Source: a bacterium (GTDB lineage: Bacteria; Patescibacteriota; Minisyncoccia; Moranbacterales; DUUL01). Taken from it: a stretch of 41,252 nucleotides of DNA. Positions 7,791-16,779 of this stretch are shown here, piece by piece. Within the stretch, counting starts at the first letter, position 1; each line of letters starts with the position of its first letter. The notes beneath the pieces were generated by a model. That model ran no database searches and was not told the DNA's origin. It was given only the letters and a program-made list of their open reading frames with translations. A program made the translations under genes and the position numbers. The stretch is taken from positions 1 to 41,252 of the forward strand of contig JABGXP010000021.1 of the NCBI GenBank assembly GCA_018675685.1. Reading direction: 5' to 3'.

Positions 7791-9061
7791 ATCAAAAGAC
7801 AAGAAAAATACTTTCAAGGATAGGTGCCGGTATTATGCTTGCAATGAGCTTGTTTAATTTTGGAGCAATCTGGACCAGTAGACAGACAAAGCAGGCCCCC
7901 AAGAGAGTAAAAAATGTTCGACAAAAAGAGTTGGAAGAAGTGGATCAAGAAATCGAGGAAGTGGCATTGATTGCAGAGCGCCATGCTGAGGATGTAATTG
8001 CGGCTGAGCAATTAGGACAAACAGACACACAGGAATCACAACAACAATTAGAAAAAGAGGATAATATTATATTTCAACAGATAATGCGCTATGCAGCAGT
8101 CGCTGTTTGGACAGTTTCTTTGGGGGTTATATTTTCTTCAGTTCTTTTGGACTATCCTATTTCGTTCGGTAAAGGTATCCTATCTTTGGTTCCTAGCTAT
8201 TCACAAACAGCAACGATTGGATTAGAACCAAGGAGTAATTTTTTTCAAGAAAATGAACCGATAGAAGTAGACATTTTCATTGAGACTAGAGTTAAAGAAG
8301 TGGATGAAATTTCCTTAGCAGTCCAATTTAATCCAGAATTTTTAGAATTCGATGGCTTGATTGAAGAGGTTGGAATTTTTAAAAAAATAGAGGTAAAGAA
8401 AATTGATGCAAAAAAGGGTATTGTTACTATAATTTTCAAAGGTGGAACAAGCGATGCTAATCTTAAGGATAAGCAGAAAATCGCAAATTTGAAATTCTCC
8501 GGGACTGCTGGTGTGGAGCAACAAAAAGTTGCTGTTTTGAAAGAAGAATCAGGTGTTATAGCAGACACTTCGAATGAAAAAAATTCTCAGGCAGTGAATT
8601 TTCTTGGAAAAACAAAGGATGCTAATTTTTTAGTATTGAGTGAATTTGGAAGAGATATTATGTGTGGTGAGATAAAGAACAATTTTGCCATGAGTGAGAT
8701 TCCCCAGCAAGCTTGGGAGGATGTTATTTTTGAGACTAAATTGCCAAAGAATGGACTTTCCTGGCAGGAAGTGGGATCTCAAACATATTTTCTCTGTGCT
8801 GTTGGTGTTTCAGATCAACTGCACCTTCTTGTGAAAAGAAAGGGTGATTTTAAAAAAGTAGATTTGTTTTTAGATGGTGATAAAACTAGGCACATCCAGA
8901 ATAATAAGTGGGAAGATGGGGAATATAATATTTATTCAGTTTCGTTTGCTTTAGGGGAAGACCTAGAATCAAAAGAAAGCTTAGAAAAAATAATGTTACG
9001 TTTTGATGGAAAGCTTAATTGGCCCAAGAAGGGGTTAGCAAAACTTAATTTCAGAAACTAG
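7787..9061 (+). CDS. Membrane protein with an extracellular cohesin-like domain
   Basis: 424 aa. Hydrophobic segments lie near residues 12-30 and 98-122, separated by a charged, probably coiled-coil loop (EEVDQEIEEVALIAERHAED). From about 143 a cohesin-like beta domain follows: TIGLEPRSNFFQENEPIEVD then EISLAVQFNPEFLEFDGL, the pattern of cohesins and related surface modules. The last ~130 residues (from about 295) form another domain that I do not recognise, with two cysteines (IMCGEI, FLCAVG). The start codon overlaps the secA-like stop by 4 bp. Cohesin domains bind dockerins, which often carry paired calcium loops, and the next protein has calcium-type repeats; an interaction is possible but is inference. 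Confidence 0.7.
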   Translation: MNQKTRKILSRIGAGIMLAMSLFNFGAIWTSRQTKQAPKRVKNVRQKELEEVDQEIEEVALIAERHAEDVIAAEQLGQTDTQESQQQLEKEDNIIFQQIMRYAAVAVWTVSLGVIFSSVLLDYPISFGKGILSLVPSYSQTATIGLEPRSNFFQENEPIEVDIFIETRVKEVDEISLAVQFNPEFLEFDGLIEEVGIFKKIEVKKIDAKKGIVTIIFKGGTSDANLKDKQKIANLKFSGTAGVEQQKVAVLKEESGVIADTSNEKNSQAVNFLGKTKDANFLVLSEFGRDIMCGEIKNNFAMSEIPQQAWEDVIFETKLPKNGLSWQEVGSQTYFLCAVGVSDQLHLLVKRKGDFKKVDLFLDGDKTRHIQNNKWEDGEYNIYSVSFALGEDLESKESLEKIMLRFDGKLNWPKKGLAKLNFRN

Positions 9062-9099
9062 CCTTGCGCAAGATGATAATTCAATTGTAATTTATATTC

Positions 9100-10368
9100 A
9101 TGAAGGATTTTTATACAATTTATAATATGGAAGCAGATGATTTCGCAAACCAACCTCCTCCAAAGCGCCCAATATGGATTATTTTAGCCAAAGGCTTGGC
9201 AGTGTTTTTTGTGATAACAATAGTGGTATTTTTAATTTCAAACTATAAATCAATCAAAAAAGATATTACCGACAAAAAGCAAGGTTTAGAGTTTGTTAAG
9301 TTTCAAGATGAAGACCAGGACGGGATGGATGATAACTGGGAGAAGGATCATGGGTTTGGGGTCAGAAATAAAAAAGACGCGTTGGATGACCCAGACGGTG
9401 ATTTACTGAATAATCGAAGAGAGTTTTATTTTGGAACTAATCCAAGAAAAGCAGATAGCGATCGTGACGGATATTATGATAATGAGGAGATTGTAGGAGG
9501 TTTCAATCCATATGGAATTGGAAGAGTGGATTCTGATTCTGATGGGATATATGATTGGTGGGAAAATGTATTTGGTTTGGATAAGAAAGATCCTAGTGAT
9601 GCAGAAAAGGACTTTGACGCTGACGAACTGAAAAATATCGATGAGTTTAAATACAGAACTCATCCAAAGATAGCTGACTCTGATTTGGATGGAATAATTG
9701 ATGGTATTGAAATTAAGAACGCAACAAATCCTGCAGGCGAAGGTTTGCTCGCTGACGCTGCTTGGATTAAAAATGAAAAAGACCAGGATCGTGATGGACT
9801 TGAGGCTGTCCATGAAATTTTCTTTGGAACAGATCAGAATAAAAAGGACACAGACGACGATGGTGTTAGCGACTACGAGGAACTTTCCAATGGACGCAAT
9901 CCCAAAGGGGAAGGGGGAATTGTTGTTGAGATAGAGATCCCATCAATTGAAGTAGACTTACCAATTGCTTGGATGAACGGAGAGAGCAAGGAGGCTTTTT
10001 TGAAAGGGCTGGGACAAGGAGCAATTTTATATCCTGGTAGCGCATTTCCTGCAACTAGAGGAAACTCTTATATTTTTGGTTCCAGTGGAAGTTATAAGCG
10101 TGACGGCAAAAAAGTGGATGGTGAATTCAAGAGACTGTCAGAATTGAAGGCTAGAGATGAAATTATTATCAAAATTAAATTAAACGAAAAAGAGGTAAAA
10201 AAAATTATCTACAAAGTGGACTTTAAAGAAGAAGTCAGCCCTGAAGATTTGAGAATTGCTCGTGATTTTGAGGGACATGAGCTGACCCTTGGTGCAACTT
10301 GGCCACCAGGAACAGAGAGAAGAATTTTAATGATAAAAGCATTTATGTATAGCCCTAAATTTCGTTAA
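9100..10368 (+). CDS. Membrane-anchored calcium-repeat protein with an inactive sortase-like domain
   Basis: 422 aa. One membrane segment (~26-47) anchors the protein. Residues ~69-270 hold a series of thrombospondin-type-3/EF-like aspartate loops (DEDQDGMDD, DSDRDGYYD, DSDSDGIYD, DSDLDGIID, DQDRDGLEA, DTDDDGVSD), expected to bind calcium. Residues ~278-416 match the sortase fold: IPSIEVDLPIAW, GAILYPGSAFPATRGNSYIFG, LSELKARDEI and LTLGATWPPGTERRIL. Active sortases of this type read FGHS and TLxTCWPxGT. Here the His position is Ser328 and the Cys position is Thr400, so transpeptidation is not expected; the Arg near 407-408 remains. Likely a binding or scaffold protein on the cell surface. It sits between the cohesin-like protein and the histidine kinase in one unit. 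Confidence 0.78.
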   Translation: MKDFYTIYNMEADDFANQPPPKRPIWIILAKGLAVFFVITIVVFLISNYKSIKKDITDKKQGLEFVKFQDEDQDGMDDNWEKDHGFGVRNKKDALDDPDGDLLNNRREFYFGTNPRKADSDRDGYYDNEEIVGGFNPYGIGRVDSDSDGIYDWWENVFGLDKKDPSDAEKDFDADELKNIDEFKYRTHPKIADSDLDGIIDGIEIKNATNPAGEGLLADAAWIKNEKDQDRDGLEAVHEIFFGTDQNKKDTDDDGVSDYEELSNGRNPKGEGGIVVEIEIPSIEVDLPIAWMNGESKEAFLKGLGQGAILYPGSAFPATRGNSYIFGSSGSYKRDGKKVDGEFKRLSELKARDEIIIKIKLNEKEVKKIIYKVDFKEEVSPEDLRIARDFEGHELTLGATWPPGTERRILMIKAFMYSPKFR

Positions 10369-10386
10369 TAATTAATAAAATGACAT

Positions 10387-11334
10387 ATGGGACTTATAAA
10401 AGATCTTAAGAATGATAGTAGAGAGTTAGGGATTCCAATTTGGAAGTTGCCAGACGTTGTGCTTATTGCGATGGCGAGTGTCAATATCCTTGTCATGATC
10501 TTGACTTATTTTTGGGCAACAAGATATGATAACGACCCAGGTAAGGTTATTGTTTTGGTAGCAATGGAGGCTGCGATTATTACGATAATTGGAAATGTTC
10601 TTTCTGAATCAGCGAAGCAAATTGTTGAAACTAATAAATTAAAAAAAGAATTTATTCAGATTATTTCTCATCAAATGCGCTCCCCTCTAACAACGATGAA
10701 GTGGCAGATAGAGCTTTTAAAGAAGAAAGCATCTGAAAATTTGAATGAAAAACAAGTAAGCCAAATTGATAGGATATATGAAGAGAATGAAAGATTGACT
10801 AATATGATTGCTGATATCTTGAATATGTCACGAATAGATAGACGTTCTGAGCATTTGATTTACGCAGACATTATATTAGAAGAATCAACTAGCGATTGCC
10901 TTAATATGCTAACAGGGTTTGCTAAATTTAAGAATATTAAAATTGACTTTGCTGGTAGTGAGAAAAAGAACAAAGTTTTCGTGGATAACGAGAAGATGAA
11001 AATAGCAATCGTTAATGTGATTGAAAATGCTATAAGTTATAGTAAAAAGGGAGGGAAAATAAAAATAACCATCAAGCGTGACGGTGATTTTGTTGCACTG
11101 AAAGTTAAGGATCAAGGAATAGGTGTGAAAAAAGGTGAGCAAGGAGTGATTTTCAATAAATTCTATCGAGGAGAAGGAGGCAAGAAGGCTCAACCAGAAG
11201 GGACAGGACTCGGACTATTTATGACTAAAAAAGTTTTAGAACAGATGGGTGGTAGCATATCGCTTAAGTCCGAAGAAGAAAAAGGCTCGACGTTTACCTT
11301 GAAATTTATACGCTCGAAGAAAAAAAGAAAATAA
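10387..11334 (+). CDS. Membrane sensor histidine kinase
   Basis: 315 aa. Two membrane segments (~23-43 and ~53-72) with almost no loop between them, so there is no separate extracellular sensor domain. The HisKA dimerisation box is FIQIISHQMRSPLTTMKW with phospho-accepting His95. The HATPase domain has the N box VNVIENAISYSKKG, G1 VKDQGIGV, an F box FNKFYRGEG and G2 GTGLGLFMTKKVLEQMGG. It probably senses membrane state or a membrane partner. It is followed at ~50 bp by a receiver-only regulator, the likely phosphate acceptor. Its position between surface proteins and pilus motor genes suggests control of the pilus or surface system. Confidence 0.92.
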   Translation: MGLIKDLKNDSRELGIPIWKLPDVVLIAMASVNILVMILTYFWATRYDNDPGKVIVLVAMEAAIITIIGNVLSESAKQIVETNKLKKEFIQIISHQMRSPLTTMKWQIELLKKKASENLNEKQVSQIDRIYEENERLTNMIADILNMSRIDRRSEHLIYADIILEESTSDCLNMLTGFAKFKNIKIDFAGSEKKNKVFVDNEKMKIAIVNVIENAISYSKKGGKIKITIKRDGDFVALKVKDQGIGVKKGEQGVIFNKFYRGEGGKKAQPEGTGLGLFMTKKVLEQMGGSISLKSEEEKGSTFTLKFIRSKKKRK

Positions 11335-11336
11335 TG

Positions 11337-11345
11337 TGTTATAAT
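11337..11345 (+). promoter_or_regulatory. Internal extended -10 promoter before the response regulator
   Basis: TGT-TATAAT (11337-11345) lies at the kinase/regulator junction, about 38 bp before the regulator ATG. No clear -35 is seen. It could let regulator and pilus genes be expressed separately from the upstream part. Confidence 0.4.
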
Positions 11346-11383
11346 GTTAAAAAAATGAGCAAAATAATTTTTACAATATAAAA

Positions 11384-11761
11384 ATGCAAACTGAAAGACA
11401 AAAAAAAATTCTTATAGTTGAAGATGAAAAAAGTATGAGAGAATCTCTCCAAGAGACTTTTGAGGATGGAAACTTTGAAGTTTTGACAGAAGAGGACGGA
11501 GAGAGCGTGATGGATGTCGTGAAAGAAGAAGAGCCAGACATCATTTTGTTGGATATTATTTTACCAAAAAAAGATGGATTTGAAGTTCTAAGTGAACTCA
11601 AGGGTGAGGTTGGTACTAAAAATATTCCGGTGATTTTGTCTACCAATTTAAGTGACCCTTCTGATATTCAAAAAGCTCTTGATTTAGGGGCAACTACCTA
11701 TCTAGTGAAATCCAATTACAGCTTGGATGATATAGTGAAAAAAGTAGGAAGCTTGATATAG
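11384..11761 (+). CDS. Receiver-only response regulator
   Basis: 125 aa, a single CheY-like receiver domain and no output domain. The acidic pocket is VEDE near 12-15, the phospho-acceptor is Asp57 in IILLDIILPKKDGFEVL, the switch Ser/Thr is in VILSTNL, and the conserved Lys is in YLVKSN. It most likely acts by protein contact, for instance on the PilB motor encoded 44 bp downstream, as CheY/PilG-type receivers do; the partner is inferred from gene order only. Confidence 0.92.
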   Translation: MQTERQKKILIVEDEKSMRESLQETFEDGNFEVLTEEDGESVMDVVKEEEPDIILLDIILPKKDGFEVLSELKGEVGTKNIPVILSTNLSDPSDIQKALDLGATTYLVKSNYSLDDIVKKVGSLI

Positions 11762-11795
11762 ACAAAAAAGAAATAAAAACAAAAAAGAAATAAAA
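11762..11795 (+). repeat. Two perfect 17-bp tandem repeats before pilB
   Basis: ACAAAAAAGAAATAAAA occurs at 11762-11778 and again at 11779-11795, filling most of the 43-bp gap between the regulator stop and the pilB ATG. The region has no Shine-Dalgarno. Confidence 0.85.
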
Positions 11796-11804
11796 ACATA
11801 CGCT

Positions 11805-13550
11805 ATGAAAGTCGATTCGAAACAACTGAAAGAATTTTTAGTTGACGCTGAAATGGTTGATGAAAAAACAATCAATGATGCAATAAAAACTGAGGAAGAA
11901 ACAGGAAAGCCACTTAGTGACATTCTGTTGGAACAAAAGGCGATTACAGAAGAAAACTTACGAAAAATGTATGCTTATATTTTGGGGATACCTTTTGTTG
12001 ATTTAGAGAAAGAAACAATTCCAAAAGATATTTTACAATTTGTTCCTGAGCCAATAGCTCGTAAAAATAACATTGTTGCATTCCAAAAACAAGGAGAAGA
12101 ATTGCGAGTCGCTATGTTAAACCCAGATGATATTCAGACAATTGATTTTTTGAAGAAAAAAACTGGACTAAAAATTTCCCCCTGTTTTACTTCCCAAGCT
12201 GGGATTACAGCAGCTCTTCGGCAATACGAAAGGAGTTTAAAGGCCGAGTTTGGAGATATTATTAGTGATGAAGAGGAACAGCAGCCAGCAGGCGAAGAAA
12301 GTCTGGAAAAGATTGCTCAAGACTTACCAATCATAAAGATAGTGGATACTTTATTGAAGCATGCTATTTTGCAAGCCGCTTCAGATATACACATAGAACC
12401 AGACGAAAAAGAAGTACATATTAGATATAGGATCGACGGTGTTTTGCAGGAAACAATGACCTTACCAAAACAAGTTTTGGCAGGTATTATTGCCAGGATT
12501 AAAGTGTTGGCTAATTTAAAATTAGATGAGCATAGAATTCCTCAGGATGGACGTTTTAAAATTGAGGAGGAAGGTAAGAAAATTTCATTTCGTGTTTCTA
12601 TTTTGCCAGTTTTTGATGGAGAGAAAGTCGTGATGCGTGTATTAAATGAATCTGCAAAAGGCTTAACTCTTGAAGACATGGGTTTTTGGGGCCTGTCTTT
12701 GGAAAGAATCCATTCTGCTATTAAGCGTCCAAATGGAATGGTTTTAGTAACGGGTCCAACAGGGAGTGGAAAGACTACCACATTGTATACTGTTATGGAC
12801 ATTTTAAATACTCCAGAAGTGAATATCTCCACAATAGAGGACCCCATTGAATATCGAATGCCTCGTATTAATCAAACACAAGTAAAGGCTAAGATTGGAA
12901 TGACATTCGCTAGCGGATTGAGAGCTCTTTTACGACAAGATCCAGACATTATTATGGTTGGAGAGATTAGGGATTCAGAAACTATGCAGATAGCGATGAA
13001 TGCTGCAATGACTGGTCATCTAGTGCTTTCCACCTTACATACAAATTCAGCAGCAGCAGCAATTCCAAGAATGGTTGATATGAAAGCAGAAGCTTTTTTG
13101 ATCGCCTCTACGGTAAATGTAATATTAGCCCAACGATTAGTTCGAAAAATTTGTCCTGATTGCAGAAAAAAGACAGAAATCGCAGCCAAGAAACTTACAC
13201 AGGTAGGTGAAAGTCTTGATTTCAATGTGATAAAAAAAGCTGTTCAAAAGGGCGACAGTGTGGAACTTAAGGGCTTAAAAGACATTAAGAGTCTAAATGA
13301 AGCAACTTTTTTCAAGGGAGCTGGTTGCGATAAGTGCAACGGAGAGGGGTATAAGGGAAGGATTGGGATTTACGAGGTTTTAGAGGTTTCAGAGGGAATA
13401 CAGAGATTGATTAGCTCTAATGCAACTTCTGATGAAATTGATAAATTATCGAGAAAGGAAGGAATGTTTTCGATGTTTGAGGATGGTCTAATAAAAGCAA
13501 TGATTGGATCAACAACGCTTGAGGAAATTCTGAGAGTTACTGAAGAGTAG
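11805..13550 (+). CDS. pilB: Type IV pilus assembly ATPase PilB (GspE family)
   Basis: 581 aa. The N-terminal T2SSE/MshEN domain (~1-140) includes LSDILLEQKAITEENLRKMY and IPFVDLE. The motor domain includes the PIIKIVDTLLKHAILQAASD region, an Arg-rich stretch, Walker A GPTGSGKTTTLY at ~316-327, the Asp box STIEDPIEYRMP, Walker B DIIMVGEIRD at ~382-391, and the His box GHLVLSTLHTN. The four-Cys zinc site (CPDC near 451, CDKC near 509) is typical of extension motors rather than PilT. It powers pilin polymerisation from the cytoplasmic face. It directly precedes pilC. Confidence 0.96.
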   Translation: MKVDSKQLKEFLVDAEMVDEKTINDAIKTEEETGKPLSDILLEQKAITEENLRKMYAYILGIPFVDLEKETIPKDILQFVPEPIARKNNIVAFQKQGEELRVAMLNPDDIQTIDFLKKKTGLKISPCFTSQAGITAALRQYERSLKAEFGDIISDEEEQQPAGEESLEKIAQDLPIIKIVDTLLKHAILQAASDIHIEPDEKEVHIRYRIDGVLQETMTLPKQVLAGIIARIKVLANLKLDEHRIPQDGRFKIEEEGKKISFRVSILPVFDGEKVVMRVLNESAKGLTLEDMGFWGLSLERIHSAIKRPNGMVLVTGPTGSGKTTTLYTVMDILNTPEVNISTIEDPIEYRMPRINQTQVKAKIGMTFASGLRALLRQDPDIIMVGEIRDSETMQIAMNAAMTGHLVLSTLHTNSAAAAIPRMVDMKAEAFLIASTVNVILAQRLVRKICPDCRKKTEIAAKKLTQVGESLDFNVIKKAVQKGDSVELKGLKDIKSLNEATFFKGAGCDKCNGEGYKGRIGIYEVLEVSEGIQRLISSNATSDEIDKLSRKEGMFSMFEDGLIKAMIGSTTLEEILRVTEE

Positions 13551-13578
13551 AATTAATAGTTTTAGAGTTTAATATAAA

Positions 13579-14793
13579 ATGCCAAAGTTTAAGTACGAAG
13601 CGAAAAATAAAGATGGTGAAATTGAAACTGGCGAATCAGTTTTTTCTAGTAAAGGGGATCTTGTTGATCAGCTAAGAAAGAGGGGTTTTTGGCCAGTTTT
13701 GATTGAGGATGTGGGAAAAAAGAAGTCTAAATCCTCGCTTTTTAGTAGCTTTTTCAAAATTTCCTTAAAAAGTAGGATGATTTTTTGTCGACATCTCGCT
13801 GTGATGATTGGTTCAGGACTTTCTTTGTCAAAAGCACTAGCAATTTTAGCTGCGCAAGAAAGAAATAAAACATTCAAGAGTGTTATTGAAAAAATAGCTC
13901 TTGATGTCAAGAAGGGCGTTTCTTTCGCTGAAGCAATGCAGAAATATCCAAAAGTTTTTGACTCAGTTTTTGTTTCGATGGTGAAAATGGGTGAGCTTAG
14001 TGGAAATTTAGAAGAAATCCTCCTGATTCTTTCAGAGCAGTTAGAGAAAGATCACAAATTAGTATCAAAGGTCCGTGGTGCAATGATTTATCCTGCTGTT
14101 ATTATCGTAGTAATGATTGTTATTGGATTTTTGATGATGACTTTTGTTATCCCAAAGATTACTGTTATATTTAAGGAATTTGACGCAGAGCTACCACTTT
14201 TGACAAAGATAGTTATTAACGTCAGTGATTTCATGGCAGCTCATTCTGTTCTGACAATAGCATCAGCTGTTGTTTCGGTCACAGCCATTAGAATGTTCTA
14301 TAAAACACCGGCAGGACAAAAATTCTTTCATAAAATATTTTTAAAAATCCCGGTCCTAGGTGGTGTGGTTACAAAAGTTAATAGTGCTAGGTTTTCAAGA
14401 ATTTTGAGTGCTCTTTTGAGTAGCGGAACATCTCTCGTGGAAGCACTAACAATTACCTCTGATACACTCGGAAACTATTATTACAAAAAGGCTTGCGCAG
14501 AATCTGCAAGAAAAGTCCAAAAAGGAATTGAGCTTTCAAAAATTTTAAGTGAAGGTTATCAAGATGTTTTTCCGTATCTTGTTATCCAAATGATGCAAGT
14601 TGGTGAAGAAACAGGAAAGACTCCTGAAATTTTAAAAAAATTGGCTTATTTTTATGAAGAGGAGGTTGACCAAGTAACTAAAAACCTTTCTTCTATAATC
14701 GAACCGATATTGATGGTTGTGATTGGTGTAGCAGTTGGATTGTTCGCGATAGCTATTATTTCACCAATTTATTCTGTAATGTCGAATATTTAA
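13579..14793 (+). CDS. pilC: Type IV pilus inner-membrane platform protein PilC (GspF family)
   Basis: 404 aa, the usual family length. The N-terminal segment MPKFKYEAKNKDGEIETGES is characteristic. Two repeated T2SSF domains follow (FCRHLAVMIGSGLSLSKALAIL and FSRILSALLSSGTSLVEALTIT), each ending in hydrophobic membrane segments (AVIIVVMIVIGFLMMTFVIP; IIEPILMVVIGVAVGLFAIA). GEETGKTPEILKKLAYFYEEEV is a family hallmark. It transmits PilB movement to the growing pilus. It lies 28 bp after pilB and 4 bp before the large prepilin gene. Confidence 0.95.
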   Translation: MPKFKYEAKNKDGEIETGESVFSSKGDLVDQLRKRGFWPVLIEDVGKKKSKSSLFSSFFKISLKSRMIFCRHLAVMIGSGLSLSKALAILAAQERNKTFKSVIEKIALDVKKGVSFAEAMQKYPKVFDSVFVSMVKMGELSGNLEEILLILSEQLEKDHKLVSKVRGAMIYPAVIIVVMIVIGFLMMTFVIPKITVIFKEFDAELPLLTKIVINVSDFMAAHSVLTIASAVVSVTAIRMFYKTPAGQKFFHKIFLKIPVLGGVVTKVNSARFSRILSALLSSGTSLVEALTITSDTLGNYYYKKACAESARKVQKGIELSKILSEGYQDVFPYLVIQMMQVGEETGKTPEILKKLAYFYEEEVDQVTKNLSSIIEPILMVVIGVAVGLFAIAIISPIYSVMSNI

Positions 14794-14797
14794 AAAA

Positions 14798-16141
14798 ATG
14801 CTTAAAAGAATTATTCACAATAAAAAAGGAACAACTCTAATAGAAATTGTTGTCGGGGTTGCGATAGTAGGGATCATAGCTATGAGTTTATATATGGCAC
14901 TTTTTAATGTGACTAAATTGATGAGTAACTCTAAGCACAAGATCGGAGCAGTAGCATTGGCTAATGAGCAAATGGAAATTATTAGAAATCTTGAATATGA
15001 AGATGTCGGAACCCAGGGATGGATTCCAAGCGGACCAATAGCGCAAACACAAACCGTGGATCGGAATAATTTCACTTACATTATTGATACATCGATTGAA
15101 TACGTAGATGATTCTTTTGATGGAACAGGAGCAGCTGATTCAGTTGAGACTGATTATAAATTGGCACAAGTGACAGTCTCCTGGACATCTGGAGGAGATT
15201 CAATGAACGTTGTATTTGTGTCGAAATTTGTCCCCGATGGACTGGAATCCAACGTTGGAGGCGGAACTCTCAGTGTCAATATGATTGATTCAGCAGTTCA
15301 GCCAATTGAGGGTGCTACAGTAAAAGTTGACAGTGTTAATGACACGCCAGCGATTCATGGTTCGGCTGATACATCAGCAGATGGAAATGTTAGGCTGCCA
15401 GGGCTTCCTCCGCAAGAATACAAAATAACCGTTACAAAAACAGACTATGCGACAGTTGAGACTTATGGTGCTCCTCCTGCATCTTCATTTAATCCTATAA
15501 ATAGCAATCTATTTATTACAGAAGGAGATATAGTAATAAAAACCCTCACTATGAACGAGGCAGCAGATTTGATTTTGAAAGTAGCTGATATTGCTGATGA
15601 CGACGGAATCGAGGGAATTGACATTGATATTGCAGGTGGTCCGACAATAGGAACAGGACCTGACACACTAACCATTGAAAGGAGTGAATCAACAAACTCT
15701 TCAGGGGAAGTGGAGCTCAACGAGATTGATCCAGGTGATTATAATATTACAAACTTAGCTACGCTAGGTAATTCCGAATATGAATATGTAGGAGCTGACA
15801 GCTTGATTCCAATCCATCTTATTTCGGGAGATGACAAGGAGGTCAATCTTATTTTTGCGAAAAAAAATATTGACTCGCTACTTGTTGTTGTGAAAAACAG
15901 TGTTTCTGATGAACTTATTGAAGGGGCGGAGGTGAAAATTTCAAATACTTCTGGCTTTGAACAGACAACGACTACCTCTGCAGATGGAAGGGTCTACTTC
16001 CCAGTAACCGAAGATCCTCCAGTTTTAATGACAGCTGAGGAATATGATATTGAAGTTAAGGCAGTGAACTTCGTCGATTACTCGGACAGTGAAAATGTGA
16101 ATGATTTAACCACGCACGATGCTTTAATGACACCAGAATAA
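14798..16141 (+). CDS. Very large prepilin-like protein with carboxypeptidase-regulatory-type beta domains
   Basis: 447 aa, more than twice the size of an ordinary pilin. A class III signal peptide KGTTLIEIVVGVAIVGIIAM has the cleavage Gly at the G/T junction and Glu at +5. After the pilin-like region (~20-150) come three repeated beta modules of the carboxypeptidase-regulatory/Cna-B type: LSVNMIDSAVQPIEGATVKV...LPPQEYKITV, LILKVADIADDDGIEGIDID...IDPGDYNIT, and LLVVVKNSVSDELIEGAEVK...EEYDIEVKA. Such modules are stalk-like and surface-exposed. It is probably a minor or tip pilin acting as an adhesin. No ordinary major pilin is encoded in this unit, so this protein may itself be a chief structural component; that is inference. 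Confidence 0.82.
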   Translation: MLKRIIHNKKGTTLIEIVVGVAIVGIIAMSLYMALFNVTKLMSNSKHKIGAVALANEQMEIIRNLEYEDVGTQGWIPSGPIAQTQTVDRNNFTYIIDTSIEYVDDSFDGTGAADSVETDYKLAQVTVSWTSGGDSMNVVFVSKFVPDGLESNVGGGTLSVNMIDSAVQPIEGATVKVDSVNDTPAIHGSADTSADGNVRLPGLPPQEYKITVTKTDYATVETYGAPPASSFNPINSNLFITEGDIVIKTLTMNEAADLILKVADIADDDGIEGIDIDIAGGPTIGTGPDTLTIERSESTNSSGEVELNEIDPGDYNITNLATLGNSEYEYVGADSLIPIHLISGDDKEVNLIFAKKNIDSLLVVVKNSVSDELIEGAEVKISNTSGFEQTTTTSADGRVYFPVTEDPPVLMTAEEYDIEVKAVNFVDYSDSENVNDLTTHDALMTPE

Positions 16142-16142
16142 A

Positions 16143-16763
16143 ATGAAAAAAGTTTTTGAAAATCAAAAAGGAATGTCACTTGTCGAATTAATAGTCGCAA
16201 CATCTATCCTGGTTATTTTAATAGGAATGCTTTCTCTGATGATGCTTAGAGCTTTTTATATTAACCGTTTTACTATTGAACAAGGTATGAATGTTGCAGA
16301 GGTTCAAAAGACAATAAGGTCATTCACGGCAAAGCTAAGAGAGGCAAAGCAATCAGATGCAGGCGGTTATTTGATAGAACTTGCCGATGATAATGAACTG
16401 ACTTTTTTTGCAAATATTGACAGTGATGATGCAACGGAAAGACTTCATTATTTCGTTGAGGACAACAAACTGAAGCTTGGAGTTTCGGAATCGTCTGGAT
16501 TTCCTGTTGAGTATCCTGTAAATGATGAAAGTGTCAGAATTGTGGGGAATGGGATTGTTAATACTTCATCGCAACCGATGTTCCAGTATTTCAACAGAGA
16601 TTATCCCACCGACATAGTCAACAATCCCTTGACCACACCAGTTGATCCAGTTGATGTTGGAATGGTGAAGATTGATTTATACGTGAATGTTAATACGATC
16701 GAAGTCCCAGACTCAACTCACATGGAAACGTTTATTCGCCCAAGGAATGTTAAGAATGAATAG
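16143..16763 (+). CDS. Minor prepilin (PilW/GspJ-like)
   Basis: 206 aa. The class III signal peptide QKGMSLVELIVATSILVIL has cleavage at G/M and Glu at +5, followed by a long hydrophobic helix. The remainder is a soluble beta-rich domain with the minor-pilin pattern (DNELTFFANIDSDDATERLHYFVEDNKLKLG). The start codon lies 1 bp after the preceding stop, so the two prepilins are probably co-translated. It is the last gene of the unit; a strong terminator follows. Confidence 0.85.
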   Translation: MKKVFENQKGMSLVELIVATSILVILIGMLSLMMLRAFYINRFTIEQGMNVAEVQKTIRSFTAKLREAKQSDAGGYLIELADDNELTFFANIDSDDATERLHYFVEDNKLKLGVSESSGFPVEYPVNDESVRIVGNGIVNTSSQPMFQYFNRDYPTDIVNNPLTTPVDPVDVGMVKIDLYVNVNTIEVPDSTHMETFIRPRNVKNE

Positions 16764-16779
16764 AACTTTTTTAAAATTC

